Positions 26,556 to 37,233 of a DNA stretch of 64,000 bases are shown here, piece by piece; within the stretch, counting starts at the first letter, position 1; every line of letters starts with the position of its first letter. The notes under the pieces are model-generated. The model did not search any database and was not told where the DNA came from. It worked only from the letters and a program-made list of their open reading frames with translations. The translations under genes and the position numbers were made by a program. This DNA comes from Aquaticitalea lipolytica (lineage in GTDB: Bacteria > Bacteroidota > Bacteroidia > Flavobacteriales > Flavobacteriaceae): positions 372,001 to 436,000 of the forward strand of contig NZ_BMIC01000001.1 in the NCBI RefSeq assembly GCF_014641635.1, given 5' to 3'.

Positions 26556-29500
26556 TTAATTAACTAGAACCTTTTTAGTTAATAATCTTTCAGATGTTTT
26601 TACCTTAATTATATAAGTACCTGAACTCAATCCAGAAACCTTATACTCAGATACATTATCTTGCTTAATATTATTTGTTATATAAACAGGTTGCCCTAGT
26701 AAATTGTATAATTCTATGCTTTCAATATCTTGCTGATTAGAATTAATAACAACAATGCTCTCTATAGAGTTTGTAAAATTTGCATCAAAACCAGCTAGTT
26801 CATTTTCATTAATTCCTAAAGTGTCTTGATTGCTAAATGTTATTTCAAATCTATCAACATGCATTCCACCATTTAAATTAACACTGTAGTTACTTAATCT
26901 TAAATCATGATAGATATTTAATACTTTATCATGTAAATAAATATTTACATCTGCAGGTACGTTTTCTAATCTATCTATTGAGATAGTATTTATTCCTGTA
27001 ATATCTGTACGTATTTCAAGTGGTAATATAGTTTGAGAATTAATTTCATTTGTCCCTTGAATTACAAATTTTTCATTTTCAATTACCCAATACATATCGT
27101 CTATTAATGAATCATATAAATGTCCATCATAGCCAAAGTCAATAGCTTGTGTAGCGTTAGAATCAACTGTTACTAATAATTGTCTATGAATTTGATTAAC
27201 AGAATTAAACCCAATTCTTAACTTCATTCTAGTATCACCATCATTTGTGTCATTTGAAGCTGTTGCTTCATTTGAACGCATAAAAACTGAGCTAGCATTT
27301 TCTTTTTGAAATACTCTTTGGCTGTTTCTGAATTTAATAGTTCCTGTTGCTTCACCTACAACAAAAAAGCCTTGTGAAACTGGAATATATCTTCCAGGTA
27401 TTTTAGTTGGAGTACCTCCAGTAGCTACATCAGGATCGTTTGTGCCTTTAGATGCAGATGGTAATCCACCTGATAAATTATATGTTGCGTATCCACCTTG
27501 GTATTCTGAAAGCACATGAGAACCTCCTCCCCAATGTTCCCAAAAATATAATGTTCCAGTTGTAGCACCACTACCTTCAATAATAGGTGCATTATCTAGT
27601 ATAAACTGATGCGCATCTATTGCTGATGGATAAGGGTTGCCTACTAAATAGTCATTACCAGCATTAATAGTTAAGTTTATATCTCCATTATTAGGTTTTC
27701 CAGTAAACACATAGTTTTGTTGGTCAGCAATAGAACCAGATCCTGGTCCTTTCATAGTATAACCTTCACCAGCATAAATAATTCCATTACTTCTTATATG
27801 TTGCCAAGCTGAATAATCATTATCTAGTTGATTAGCAAATTTCCAAATCCAGTAATCTGCGATTCCTATTGGAGATGTATTAGTTCCATTATAACCAGAG
27901 GTTAAGAAATTAATATTTTGTGTCCCATCTCTCATTACGTTTTTAACATTATAGCCATTGTTATTAGATGTTGTATTACTAACTCCAACAGGAGATGACC
28001 AATAGTTATATGTAAATTTATCTGCTGTACCTTGTTGGTCTCTTTCTATTTTTCCAGAAGATGTTACGGCAAGTTCGCTATTTTGAGTTTGTATTAATTG
28101 AGATTCTCCCTCTAAATCAATATTACCATTTAAATTAAGATACCAGCTATTAAAAATTCCTGAATCATTATTTACAGTAAGCTTCTTTCCTGAATCGATT
28201 ATTAACCCAATGGTATTATGATTAACATTTGTTGTTAAATTATCAGATATTTTTACAATTGCACAATTTGGGTGTGCTCCTGAAATATCCCAAACACTTC
28301 CATACAACCAATTGTTTGGATCTGACCAATTCCCATTTCCGCCAGCTTTAGTAACGTAAGGTAGAGGAGCTGTTTTGTCTTGATATGTTCTCATGTTATG
28401 AAGATACCCATTACTAGCATTTATTGATTTATCAAGAGTTTGCCCTGTATTAAGTACGTCCATGCTATAATACAATTCTAAATCGCTCCATAATAACCCA
28501 TCAATATTTTTAGGAATAACTTTTCCTCTTACATTTCCTGCATTATTTTCAATTTCTTGATTAATCTGTCTATGTAATTGGTCTGTTGTAAGTGCTTTTT
28601 TATAAACCCTTGTTTCATAAATAGATCCTTCAAAGTAGTTATTATCATTTTCAGTATTTCTACCAATTTCAAAATCGTGGCTAGAATTCCAACTCGCTTG
28701 ATTATCTAATACATTACCAAGAAGTAGCGTATATTCCCAAACCATATCTCCATTTAAATACAGTTGAATAGTTCCTTTGTTTCCATCATAAATTGCGGCA
28801 ACATGATACCACATTTCAGTACTTAAAACTGGTGAGTTAAAATTAGGGGTAGTTATTGAGTTAAGTGTTATGCCATTTGTTTTTACAAATGTTTTTAATC
28901 TTCGGTTAGAATCTAGAAAAATTCTAAAATTACGCTGTCCCATTATCTCTCCACCATCAAAACCATTATCAAGTTTAATCCAAGACATCATAGTAACTTC
29001 AGGCTTATTTCCTAAAAATGCAGACCTATTAATGTAATCGTCAACACCATCAAAATCTAAAGTTAAGTTTCTTACATCACTAAATGCTATTTCCCATCTA
29101 TCATTAACAGTAGATGTGCTTCCTACTGCATCCATGGAAATTAGAAAAGTAACAGTACTAAAAACGCCATTTAATCTTACACTTCCAGATGCAGTACCAT
29201 CTAAAGGTGGTCCACATTCAGACGGTAAACTATTATAAGTTTTACCTGCTTCTCTACCAACAGTTGTAGAAGTTGCAACAAAATGCGAATCATTTCCAGA
29301 TAATCTTGTAAATGTTATTCCAGGTGTTAAAATTGTAACTAAAGATGAAGATGTTAAACTACTAACTTCTCCTCCGCCAAGTCTATCAAAATGTAATACA
29401 GGGTTCTCTACTGCTGTACTAAAATTAAAAGTTATTTGTGCTGAATTTGGAAATGTATGTCTAATACTTAACGATGGATTACCAACAATAGAAGCATCAC

Positions 29501-29750
29501 TATAAGCTGAATTATTACAACCCATAGTATCATTTGTTTGAAAATCATTTAAAATATAAGAAGTCCCTGAACCGTAATTAGTAGCAGTTGCTTCAATATT
29601 TATTCCTCCTGCTGTAGTATTCCATTTAGTTGATGCTCCGCTTCCTGATGCAACCCATAATCCTGAGTTTTGTGCAGAAATACTATAAGAAGTAATTATA
29701 AAACAAAAACATAGTATGTTTTTGACTAATAGGTGTAGAGAATTTCTCAT
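26556..29750 (-). CDS. Large T9SS-secreted LamG-domain surface protein
   Basis: 1064 residues. Signal peptide (SYSISAQ); an N-terminal beta domain; a LamG/concanavalin-like jelly-roll domain at about 225-400 (DGVDDYINRSAFLGNKPEVTMMSWI, then IQLYLNGDMVWEY, FEGSIYETRVYKKAL); a long middle region with a PYVTKAGGNGNWSDPNNW beta-helix-like start; and a C-terminal type IX sorting domain (IESIELYNLLGQPVY ... SGTYIIKVKTSERLLTKKVLVN). Likely a cell-surface adhesin or carbohydrate-binding protein; no catalytic residues are recognised. A -7 element lies at 29793-29800. Confidence 0.9.
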   Translation of the reverse strand: MRNSLHLLVKNILCFCFIITSYSISAQNSGLWVASGSGASTKWNTTAGGINIEATATNYGSGTSYILNDFQTNDTMGCNNSAYSDASIVGNPSLSIRHTFPNSAQITFNFSTAVENPVLHFDRLGGGEVSSLTSSSLVTILTPGITFTRLSGNDSHFVATSTTVGREAGKTYNSLPSECGPPLDGTASGSVRLNGVFSTVTFLISMDAVGSTSTVNDRWEIAFSDVRNLTLDFDGVDDYINRSAFLGNKPEVTMMSWIKLDNGFDGGEIMGQRNFRIFLDSNRRLKTFVKTNGITLNSITTPNFNSPVLSTEMWYHVAAIYDGNKGTIQLYLNGDMVWEYTLLLGNVLDNQASWNSSHDFEIGRNTENDNNYFEGSIYETRVYKKALTTDQLHRQINQEIENNAGNVRGKVIPKNIDGLLWSDLELYYSMDVLNTGQTLDKSINASNGYLHNMRTYQDKTAPLPYVTKAGGNGNWSDPNNWLYGSVWDISGAHPNCAIVKISDNLTTNVNHNTIGLIIDSGKKLTVNNDSGIFNSWYLNLNGNIDLEGESQLIQTQNSELAVTSSGKIERDQQGTADKFTYNYWSSPVGVSNTTSNNNGYNVKNVMRDGTQNINFLTSGYNGTNTSPIGIADYWIWKFANQLDNDYSAWQHIRSNGIIYAGEGYTMKGPGSGSIADQQNYVFTGKPNNGDINLTINAGNDYLVGNPYPSAIDAHQFILDNAPIIEGSGATTGTLYFWEHWGGGSHVLSEYQGGYATYNLSGGLPSASKGTNDPDVATGGTPTKIPGRYIPVSQGFFVVGEATGTIKFRNSQRVFQKENASSVFMRSNEATASNDTNDGDTRMKLRIGFNSVNQIHRQLLVTVDSNATQAIDFGYDGHLYDSLIDDMYWVIENEKFVIQGTNEINSQTILPLEIRTDITGINTISIDRLENVPADVNIYLHDKVLNIYHDLRLSNYSVNLNGGMHVDRFEITFSNQDTLGINENELAGFDANFTNSIESIVVINSNQQDIESIELYNLLGQPVYITNNIKQDNVSEYKVSGLSSGTYIIKVKTSERLLTKKVLVN

Positions 29751-29792
29751 AAGTAGGCATTTTAAATTTGTATTTTAGGTTTGAGGGTAGAA

Positions 29793-29800
29793 CAAACATA
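29793..29800 (-). promoter_or_regulatory. -7 element before the T9SS surface protein gene
   Basis: Minus strand TATGTTTG matches TAnnTTTG. The predicted transcript would have a leader of about 40 bases before the ATG at 29750. Confidence 0.5.
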
Positions 29801-30029
29801 ACTTCCATATAACTCATTGATAATAAAACTCTTTAAGCGGTTATAATTTTCGTTAAATAGCAGAATGATGCATTCTTTTATCGATTAACTACATATAATA
29901 TTTAACAAAAACACAGTGCATCTTATTCAATTTCAAGGCCTTTTGAATATAAAAACCATGAACGCAGCTAAATTGAAATAATTTTTAATGATTCTTTTTA
30001 GTAAATTAGAGCCTCTTAATAATGAATCT

Positions 30030-31301
30030 ATGCGACTTTTAATTATTGTTATCCTCATTTTGTTCAATTTTCAAGTAAAAGCACAGTCAAATACAGAAGT
30101 TTTTCTTTTTGACTTGAGTACTGAAGATGGAGTATTTATACTTTCTAATTTTAAAAACATCTCAGAAAACGAAGGCTACGACAATCAGCCATCATTTTTA
30201 GACAATAACACCATTTTATTTGCTTCTACAAGAAATGGTCAGACAGATATTTTAAAATATGATTTAAAATATAATCTAAAATCATGGCTAAATTTTAGTG
30301 AAGGAAGCGAATATTCTCCCTTAAAAATCCCAAAGAAAAATGCAGTTACTGCAATTAGATTAGATAAGGATGGAACTCAAGTTTTAAGAACATACGATTT
30401 AAAAAATGGTGAATCTGAAAAATTAATTGATGATATTGTTATTGGCTACCATACTTGGTTTAATGAAAACATATTAGTGTCTTCAGTTTTAGAGGATGAT
30501 TATTTATCACTTTATGTAAGCAATTTAAATACACATAAAAATCAAAAAATAGATGAATACATTGGTCGTTCTCTCCACAAAATCCCAAATACAGAGTTAG
30601 TCAGTTATATTTCTAAAAAAATTGATAGTACTTGGGTAATAAAATCTTTAAACCCAATTACTTTCGAAACAAAATTAATAACAAAAACACTACCTCTTAC
30701 AGAAGATATGTGTTGGCTATCTGATGGAAGTATATTAATGGCAAAAGATGGAATATTATATAGATACCAAACAAAAAAAGACCCAACCTGGAGAGAAGTT
30801 GCTCTGTTTAAAAATTTTGGAATAAACAACATTTCACGTTTAACAGTTAGTCCAGATGGAAAAAAAATATCTGTTGTTGGTGAAATGGTTAATATTAAAC
30901 TTGAGCCAAAGCTAGAAAATATTAAATGGATTGCAGGCAATTGGAAAGGTGAAGCGTTTGGAGGGCAAACAGAAGAAAACTGGAGCGAGCCTTCTGGTGG
31001 CTCAATGATGGCAACATTTAAACTAATTGATAATAATAAAGTTGCATTTTATGAAATTGAAATTATTCGTGAAGTTGAAAACTCACTTATTTTACAATTA
31101 AAACACTTTGACAATGACTTAAAAGGCTGGGAAACAAAAGATGAAACTGTAGACTTTCCATTAAAAGAAATCACAGCCAACAAGGTGGTTTTTGAAGGTA
31201 TGACTTTTGAAAAAATTAATGATAACGAAATGAATGTTTATGTTGATATTCATCAAAAAGACGGCTCAATTGAAACTGTAAAATTTAACTACAAAAAATA
31301 A
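30030..31301 (+). CDS. Secreted TolB-like propeller with DUF6265-like domain
   Basis: 423 residues from the ATG at 30030, chosen because it begins a clean signal peptide (MRLLIIVILILFNFQVKAQS); an upstream ATG at 29988 would add 14 polar residues. Residues 25-290 look like WD40/TolB-type blades (QPSFLDNNTILFASTRNGQTDILKYDL). The C-terminal 120 residues (WIAGNWKGEAFGGQTEENWSEP...) match the DUF6265-like lipocalin fold. Function unknown. The next gene (M28 peptidase) starts three bases after its stop. Confidence 0.8.
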   Translation: MRLLIIVILILFNFQVKAQSNTEVFLFDLSTEDGVFILSNFKNISENEGYDNQPSFLDNNTILFASTRNGQTDILKYDLKYNLKSWLNFSEGSEYSPLKIPKKNAVTAIRLDKDGTQVLRTYDLKNGESEKLIDDIVIGYHTWFNENILVSSVLEDDYLSLYVSNLNTHKNQKIDEYIGRSLHKIPNTELVSYISKKIDSTWVIKSLNPITFETKLITKTLPLTEDMCWLSDGSILMAKDGILYRYQTKKDPTWREVALFKNFGINNISRLTVSPDGKKISVVGEMVNIKLEPKLENIKWIAGNWKGEAFGGQTEENWSEPSGGSMMATFKLIDNNKVAFYEIEIIREVENSLILQLKHFDNDLKGWETKDETVDFPLKEITANKVVFEGMTFEKINDNEMNVYVDIHQKDGSIETVKFNYKK

Positions 31302-31304
31302 TTT

Positions 31305-32639
31305 ATGAAGTCTATTTTTATTACCTCTCTCCTACTATTTAACTTTTTTTCTTCAGCGCAAACAGATCAAAAGATATATGATATTATTAATTCGGTTTCA
31401 GAAGATAGAATTAAAAAAGACGTTAAAATTTTAACCGAATTCGGAACACGAAACACGTTTAGCGATACAGTTTCTAACACTCGTGGTATTGGCGCAGCGA
31501 GACGTTGGATAAAAAATGAATTTGAAGCTATTTCTAAAGATTGTGCTAACTGCCTAAATGTGTTTTATCAAAAAGATTTTGTAACTAAAGAAGGAAACAG
31601 TCGAGTACCTCATGATGCTTGGATTGTTAATGTTATTGCCATTCAAAAAGGGACAAAATATCCTAATCGCTACATTATAATGAGTGGAGATATCGACTCT
31701 CGTGCTAGTTATACTATGGATTTTACAACTGATGCTCCTGGAGCAAATGATAATGCATCAGGTATGGCAGGAACTATTGAAGCTGCACGAGTTTTGTCAA
31801 AATATAAATTTGAAAACAGTATTATTTATGTTGGCCTTTCTGGTGAAGAACAAGGACTATTTGGTGGCGCAGGATTAGCTGCTTATGCAAAAGAAAAAGG
31901 TTGGGATATTATTGGGATTCTCAACAACGATATGATTGGTAATATTGTAGGAGTAGATGGTGTTATTGACAATCGAACATTTCGCATTTTCTCTGAGCCT
32001 GTACCTCCAACTGAAACCGAACGAGAACGTAATGCGCGTCGCTTTTATGGTGGTGAAGTCGATGGTATTTCACGACAATTAGCACGTTACGTGTATAAAA
32101 CAGTAAAAACATATATGCCAGAAATGAATCCAATGATGGTATATCGTTTAGATCGTTTTGGTCGTGGTGGTCATCATCGTCCGTTTAACGATTTAGGTTT
32201 TGCAGGTATCAGAATTATGGAGGCTCATGAAAATTATACACAGCAGCATCAAGATATTCGAACTGAAAATGGCATCAATTATGGAGATACTTTTGAACAC
32301 GTAAATTTTCCTTATGCAAAAAAATTAACTGCTGTTAACGCCATAAATTTAGCAAGTTTGGCTTCTGCTCCTCCTGCACCAAAAACAGTTGCTATTGGTG
32401 GTATTGTAGAACCATCTGCAAAACTAAAATGGGATAAAGTTGAAGGAGCAACTGGTTATAAAATTTATTGGAGAGATACTACATCTCCCACTTGGGATAA
32501 TAGTAGATATGTTGGAGATATAACTGAGTTTGTTTTAGAAGGTATTGTTATTGATAATTTTTATTTTGGAGTTGCCTCAGTTGGCAAAAATGGTCATGAA
32601 AGTGTAATCGTATTTCCAAATCAAATTCTTAGAAATTAA
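31305..32639 (+). CDS. M28-family peptidase with C-terminal FnIII domain
   Basis: 444 residues, secreted (FFSSAQ). Zinc aminopeptidase fold of family M28. Metal and catalytic residues are seen as DAPGANDNASG (bridging Asp), LSGEEQGLFGG (catalytic and ligand Glu), NNDMIGN (ligand Asp) and EAHENYTQQHQ (His). At the first ligand position the usual His is replaced by Asp (MSGDIDSR). A fibronectin III domain follows at about 365-444. Probably removes N-terminal residues from extracellular peptides. Forms an operon with its two neighbours. Confidence 0.88.
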   Translation: MKSIFITSLLLFNFFSSAQTDQKIYDIINSVSEDRIKKDVKILTEFGTRNTFSDTVSNTRGIGAARRWIKNEFEAISKDCANCLNVFYQKDFVTKEGNSRVPHDAWIVNVIAIQKGTKYPNRYIIMSGDIDSRASYTMDFTTDAPGANDNASGMAGTIEAARVLSKYKFENSIIYVGLSGEEQGLFGGAGLAAYAKEKGWDIIGILNNDMIGNIVGVDGVIDNRTFRIFSEPVPPTETERERNARRFYGGEVDGISRQLARYVYKTVKTYMPEMNPMMVYRLDRFGRGGHHRPFNDLGFAGIRIMEAHENYTQQHQDIRTENGINYGDTFEHVNFPYAKKLTAVNAINLASLASAPPAPKTVAIGGIVEPSAKLKWDKVEGATGYKIYWRDTTSPTWDNSRYVGDITEFVLEGIVIDNFYFGVASVGKNGHESVIVFPNQILRN

Positions 32640-33215
32640 ATGTCAGAATTACAAGAGCATTATTTTAAAACCGATGAAGAGTGGAGAGAATGGTTACACA
32701 ATAATCATTCATCATGTAAAGGTATTTATCTTATCTTTTATAAGGTTGAACATGAGAATGACTCAATGCGATGGGAAGAAGCAGTAAAAGTAGCCTTATG
32801 TTATGGTTGGATAGACTCAACAGTTAAAAGTTTAGGCAATGGAAAACGCAGACAGTATTTCACACCAAGAAATGAAAAAAGTGTTTGGAGTGCTTTAAAC
32901 AAAAAATACATTAAGCAATTAATTAAAGAAGATTTAATGCATCAAAGTGGTTTAGCTAAAATAGAAATTGCCAAACAAAATGGAAGTTGGACAGCATTAG
33001 ATGATGTTGAGAATGGTATAATCCCAGAAGACTTGCAAATTCAATTTGATAAAAACCTTGATGCATACAATAACTATCAAAATTTTGCGCCATCATACAG
33101 AAAAAGTTATTTGTATTGGCTCAACCAAGCTAAACGAGAGGAAACTAGACAAAAACGTATAACTGAAATCATTAAATTGTGTACCAATAACATAAAAAGT
33201 AAAGGTGATTGGTAA
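32640..33215 (+). CDS. YdeI-family protein (OmpD-associated-like)
   Basis: 191 residues, no signal peptide. The N-terminal half matches the YdeI/OmpD-associated family (EWREWLHNNHSSCKGIYLIFYK...WEEAVKVALCYGWIDSTVKSL, then RRQYFTPRNEKSVWSALN); the C-terminal half has the conserved helical tail (FAPSYRKSYLYWLNQAKREETRQKRI). The family is linked to stress or bacteriocin protection in a few bacteria, without a known reaction. It starts immediately after the peptidase stop. Confidence 0.87.
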   Translation: MSELQEHYFKTDEEWREWLHNNHSSCKGIYLIFYKVEHENDSMRWEEAVKVALCYGWIDSTVKSLGNGKRRQYFTPRNEKSVWSALNKKYIKQLIKEDLMHQSGLAKIEIAKQNGSWTALDDVENGIIPEDLQIQFDKNLDAYNNYQNFAPSYRKSYLYWLNQAKREETRQKRITEIIKLCTNNIKSKGDW

Positions 33216-33238
33216 GTGTATTAATTAAATTTATTCTA

Positions 33239-33859
33239 ATGGCTGAAGAGAAAATAAAACCTAAAAAAAAGAAAAAAAGAAAATTAAAGACGTGGAAAAT
33301 TAACTGGACCACTGATAAAATAATGAGTACTTCAGCACTATTCATAAGTGTAATTTCATTAATAGCTTTATTATATCAATCTTTTCTTGCAAGAGAAGAA
33401 AACAAACTCATTCAAAAACAACAAAGTGCTAGTGTTTTACCTTACCTCAACCAATGGCAAAGCAATTATAATGGAGAGTTTAAACTTATTATTGGAAATA
33501 AAGGTGTAGGTCCTGCATTTATAAATAAAGTAGAAATTGTTTTAGATTCTACTAAAACCTTCAGTAATACTGATGATTTATTTAATGAAATTTTTAAAAC
33601 AGCAGAAGGACTTGACACTATACCTCATACCACGAGTACATTAATTAGTGGTTTTGTATTACCAGCCAATGATGATATTAAAATAATAGAATTGAAAGAT
33701 GCCGATAATATCTTAAAGTTTCAAAAAGAGCTTAATAAAAGAAATATTTCTTTCAAAATAACTTATGCTGATGTTTATGGAACTGAATGGTTATTAAGTA
33801 ATTCAAAAGATGAAAACAGTAGCGCTAATATTCCTGTATTGATTTCAAAAACAAAATAG
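33239..33859 (+). CDS. Membrane-anchored protein of unknown function
   Basis: 206 residues from the ATG at 33239 (an in-frame TTG at 33209 overlaps the previous gene and was not used). Very basic N-terminus (IKPKKKKKRKLK), one membrane segment (about 33-51, ALFISVISLIALLYQ), then a coiled stretch and a beta-rich domain (LPYLNQWQSNYNGEFKLIIGNKGVGPAFINKVEIVLD). The pattern fits a membrane protein with a periplasmic sensory or binding part. I do not recognise the family. Confidence 0.7.
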   Translation: MAEEKIKPKKKKKRKLKTWKINWTTDKIMSTSALFISVISLIALLYQSFLAREENKLIQKQQSASVLPYLNQWQSNYNGEFKLIIGNKGVGPAFINKVEIVLDSTKTFSNTDDLFNEIFKTAEGLDTIPHTTSTLISGFVLPANDDIKIIELKDADNILKFQKELNKRNISFKITYADVYGTEWLLSNSKDENSSANIPVLISKTK

Positions 33860-33937
33860 CTTAACAAAGTTTTAAGATATCTAAGTTAAGTTTTAATTAA
33901 TTTTAAAAGTTTAAAAAACCAACTCAATAAATATATT

Positions 33938-36900
33938 ATGAAAAATTTCCTAACCTCTGTAATGCTTCTATGCGTTACGCTTCTTGCAGCACAAGATTTC
34001 TCAATGGACTTAGTTAAAAACATGAAACCTCGAAACATTGGTCCTGGAGGTATGTCTGGTCGTGTTACTGCAATAGATGCAGTGCATAGCAACCCAGATA
34101 TTATGTTTGTTGGAACTGCCTCTGGTGGTTTATGGAAATCTTCTTCGGGAGGTATTAAATGGGAACCAATTTTTGATAAAGAAGTAACAGCTTCAATTGG
34201 TGCAGTAGCAATTCAACAATCAAATCCGAGTGTCATTTGGGTAGGAACAGGTGAAGGAAATCCGCGTAATAGTTTAAATGGTGGTTATGGTATTTATCGT
34301 TCGCTAGATGGTGGGAAAAACTGGTCACTAATGGGCTTAGAAAAAACCAGACATATACACCGAATTATTATCGATCCAACAAATCCAAATACAGTATATG
34401 CTGCTGCAATTGGATCACCTTGGGGAGAGCATCCAGAACGCGGTATTTATAAAACTACAGATGGTGGTCTAACTTGGAATAGAATTTTATTCGCTAATAA
34501 TAAAACAGGTGCTGCGGATTTAGTAATGGATCCAACAAATCCAAATAAACTTATTGCAGCTATGTGGGAACATAAACGTGACCCATGGTTTTTTAATTCT
34601 GGTGGTGAAGGTTCAGGATTACATATGACACACGATGGTGGAAAAACATGGAAAAAACTAACTGATGAAGATGGATTACCTAAAGGAAATCTTGGTCGTA
34701 TTGGTGTTGCAATAGCTCCAAACAAACCAAATATAGTTTACGCGCTAGTAGAAGCTGAAAAAAATGCACTTTATAAAAGTGTTGATGGAGGTTTTAATTG
34801 GAAAATGATAAACGATAAAGATGATATTGGAAATAGACCCTTTTACTATTCTGAAATTTATGTAGATCCTCAAAATGAAAATAGAGTTTACTCAATTTAT
34901 ACTTACGTAAATGTAAGTGAAGATGGTGGTAAAAGTTTTGATATGCTAATGCCTGCATATGGTGTAGATAATGGTGTGCACCCAGACCATCATGCATGGT
35001 GGATTCATCCAAAAAACGGAAATTTTATGATTGATGGGAATGATGGTGGGATGAATATAACTAAAGATGGTGGTAAATCATGGCGCTTTATTGGCAATCT
35101 TCCTGTTGCACAATTTTATCATATTAATGTAGATAATGAGTTCCCTTATAATGTATATGGAGGAATGCAAGATAATGGTTCTTGGAGAGGTCCTGCTTAT
35201 GTTTGGAGAGCACAAGGAATTCGTAATAGCTACTGGCAAGAAATAAGTTTTGGTGACGGATTTGATGTTGTACCAGATAAAGACGATTCACGTTATGGTT
35301 GGACAATGAGCCAACAAGGTTATGTACAACGTTATGATTGGCAGACTGGTAATAATTATATTGTTAGACCAACACATCCAGAACCAAATGTTGAGTTACG
35401 TTTTAATTGGAATTCAGCCATAAATATTGATCCTTTTAGCAATAGCACTATTTACTTCGGAAGTCAATTTGTACATAAGTCAACAGATAAAGGTGAAACC
35501 TGGACAATAATTTCCCCTGATTTAACAACCAACGATCCTGAAAAACTTAAACAGGCTGAAAGTGGTGGTTTAACAATGGATGCTACTGGAGCTGAAAACC
35601 ATTGCACCATTTTAGTAATAGAGCCATCACCAATTGAGAAAGATATGCTATGGATTGGTACAGATGATGGTCGCGTACATATTACTCAAAATGGAGGTAC
35701 AACTTGGACAGAAGTAACCAAAAACATTAAAGGGTTACCAACTGGTAGCTGGATTCCGCAAATTAAAGCATCAAACAAAAACAAAGGTGAAGCATTATTA
35801 ATAGCTAACGATTATAGACGATTTAACTATACTCCTTATGCTTACAGAACCAAAGATTATGGAAAAACATGGACTCGTATTGTTGATGAAAATGATGTAA
35901 AAAGCTATACATTATCTATTGTTGAGGATATTGAAGAACCAAATTTAATGTTTTTAGGTACAGATGACGGATTGTATATTTCTGTTAACGCAGGAGAAAA
36001 ATGGACAAAATGGACAGAAGGCTTCCCTACAGTTTCAGTTAAAGATTTAGTTATACATCCACGTGAGCACGACTTAGTAATAGGAACATTTGGAAGATCT
36101 GCTTGGGTGTTAGACGATATAAGACCATTACGTGAGATGGCTAAAAATAAACAGCTTATATATCAAAAAATAGAACTTTTTGAACCTCCTATTGCTTATC
36201 AAGCTGCATACCAACAACCAACAGGTAGCCGTTTTGGTGGTGATGCAATGTATAATGGCGAAAATAAAGGTTTTGGTGCCATTTTCTCATATTACTTAAA
36301 GGTTGATGAAAAAAAGGAAGATGCAAAAGGCAACAAGGATAAAAAGAAAAAAGATGAAGCTTCAGATAATGAAAAAGATGATTCAGCAGCTGAAGACAAA
36401 GCAGTGATTAAATGGGATTCTTTATCATTGCAAATTTATGATGGAGAGCGACTAATTAGAACGTTAAAGCAAAAAGCACCAGAAAAAAGCGGAGTACATA
36501 AATGGACATGGTACATGGATGAAGCTGGTGTAGAAAGACCATCAAAATCTACAAGAAAGAGAAATAACGAACCAGGAGGAGCATCTGTAAAGCCTGGTAA
36601 ATACAAAGCTGTTTTAACTTTTGGAGATCTAAAATCTGAAGAAATGATAACTGTAAAAACCGATCCAAGATTAGATGTTTCTTCAGCTAATATTAATGAA
36701 GTTTACGCTGCATCAAAAGAATTGGAAAACATGCAACAAACTGCTGCAGATGCAGTAAAACAATTAGTAGAAAGTAAAAAAATTGCCGACGCTTACCAAA
36801 GTGATTTAAAAAAATTAGATAAAGACACTTATAAAGAGCAAATAAAAGCATCAAAAGATATTATTAAAAAGATAGATGATATTATTGATATTTATCTTGG

Positions 36901-37168
36901 TAAAGAAGACAAACGACAAGGTATTACTCGTAACCCAGAAATTACTGTAATGGAAAGATTAGGTAATGCTAATGGTTATGTTCAATCAAGAAAAAATGGA
37001 TTGACAACTACAGAAAACACTTTAATAAAACATGCTAAAGACGAGTTAAATAGCGCATTAGATAAAACCAATACTTTTTTTAATAACGATTGGAAAACCT
37101 ACCAAAGCACTATGGAAAGCCTTAAAGCTTCACCATTTAAAGAAACAAAAACCTTTAAATTAAATTAA
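33938..37168 (+). CDS. Sortilin/VPS10-like BNR-repeat secreted protein
   Basis: 1076 residues. Signal peptide (VTLLAAQDF), then about 700 residues of BNR/VPS10-type propeller blades with many DGGKTW-type turns (SLDGGKNWSLMGL, TTDGGLTWNRI, HDGGKTWKKL, NGGTTWTEV). The C-terminal third has a Lys/Asp-rich linker (KGNKDKKKKDEASDNEKDD), a beta domain and a helical bundle (ELENMQQTAADAVKQL). Often labelled glycosyl hydrolase, but no hydrolase residues are evident; a binding role at the envelope is more likely. A terminator follows. Confidence 0.88.
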   Translation: MKNFLTSVMLLCVTLLAAQDFSMDLVKNMKPRNIGPGGMSGRVTAIDAVHSNPDIMFVGTASGGLWKSSSGGIKWEPIFDKEVTASIGAVAIQQSNPSVIWVGTGEGNPRNSLNGGYGIYRSLDGGKNWSLMGLEKTRHIHRIIIDPTNPNTVYAAAIGSPWGEHPERGIYKTTDGGLTWNRILFANNKTGAADLVMDPTNPNKLIAAMWEHKRDPWFFNSGGEGSGLHMTHDGGKTWKKLTDEDGLPKGNLGRIGVAIAPNKPNIVYALVEAEKNALYKSVDGGFNWKMINDKDDIGNRPFYYSEIYVDPQNENRVYSIYTYVNVSEDGGKSFDMLMPAYGVDNGVHPDHHAWWIHPKNGNFMIDGNDGGMNITKDGGKSWRFIGNLPVAQFYHINVDNEFPYNVYGGMQDNGSWRGPAYVWRAQGIRNSYWQEISFGDGFDVVPDKDDSRYGWTMSQQGYVQRYDWQTGNNYIVRPTHPEPNVELRFNWNSAINIDPFSNSTIYFGSQFVHKSTDKGETWTIISPDLTTNDPEKLKQAESGGLTMDATGAENHCTILVIEPSPIEKDMLWIGTDDGRVHITQNGGTTWTEVTKNIKGLPTGSWIPQIKASNKNKGEALLIANDYRRFNYTPYAYRTKDYGKTWTRIVDENDVKSYTLSIVEDIEEPNLMFLGTDDGLYISVNAGEKWTKWTEGFPTVSVKDLVIHPREHDLVIGTFGRSAWVLDDIRPLREMAKNKQLIYQKIELFEPPIAYQAAYQQPTGSRFGGDAMYNGENKGFGAIFSYYLKVDEKKEDAKGNKDKKKKDEASDNEKDDSAAEDKAVIKWDSLSLQIYDGERLIRTLKQKAPEKSGVHKWTWYMDEAGVERPSKSTRKRNNEPGGASVKPGKYKAVLTFGDLKSEEMITVKTDPRLDVSSANINEVYAASKELENMQQTAADAVKQLVESKKIADAYQSDLKKLDKDTYKEQIKASKDIIKKIDDIIDIYLGKEDKRQGITRNPEITVMERLGNANGYVQSRKNGLTTTENTLIKHAKDELNSALDKTNTFFNNDWKTYQSTMESLKASPFKETKTFKLN

Positions 37169-37179
37169 TTCAAAAACTA

Positions 37180-37206
37180 AAAAGCCCTAGAATTCTAGGG
37201 CTTTTA
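37180..37206 (+). terminator. Intrinsic terminator after VPS10-like gene
   Basis: A near-perfect palindrome AAAGCCCTAG-AATT-CTAGGGCTTT followed by T-rich sequence. Confidence 0.85.
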
Positions 37207-37233
37207 TCTTACTCATCATGTTTTTATTTTAAG

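Noticed and set aside
33938-37168. Glycosyl hydrolase
   Set aside because: BNR/VPS10 blades are present without recognisable catalytic acid and nucleophile motifs.
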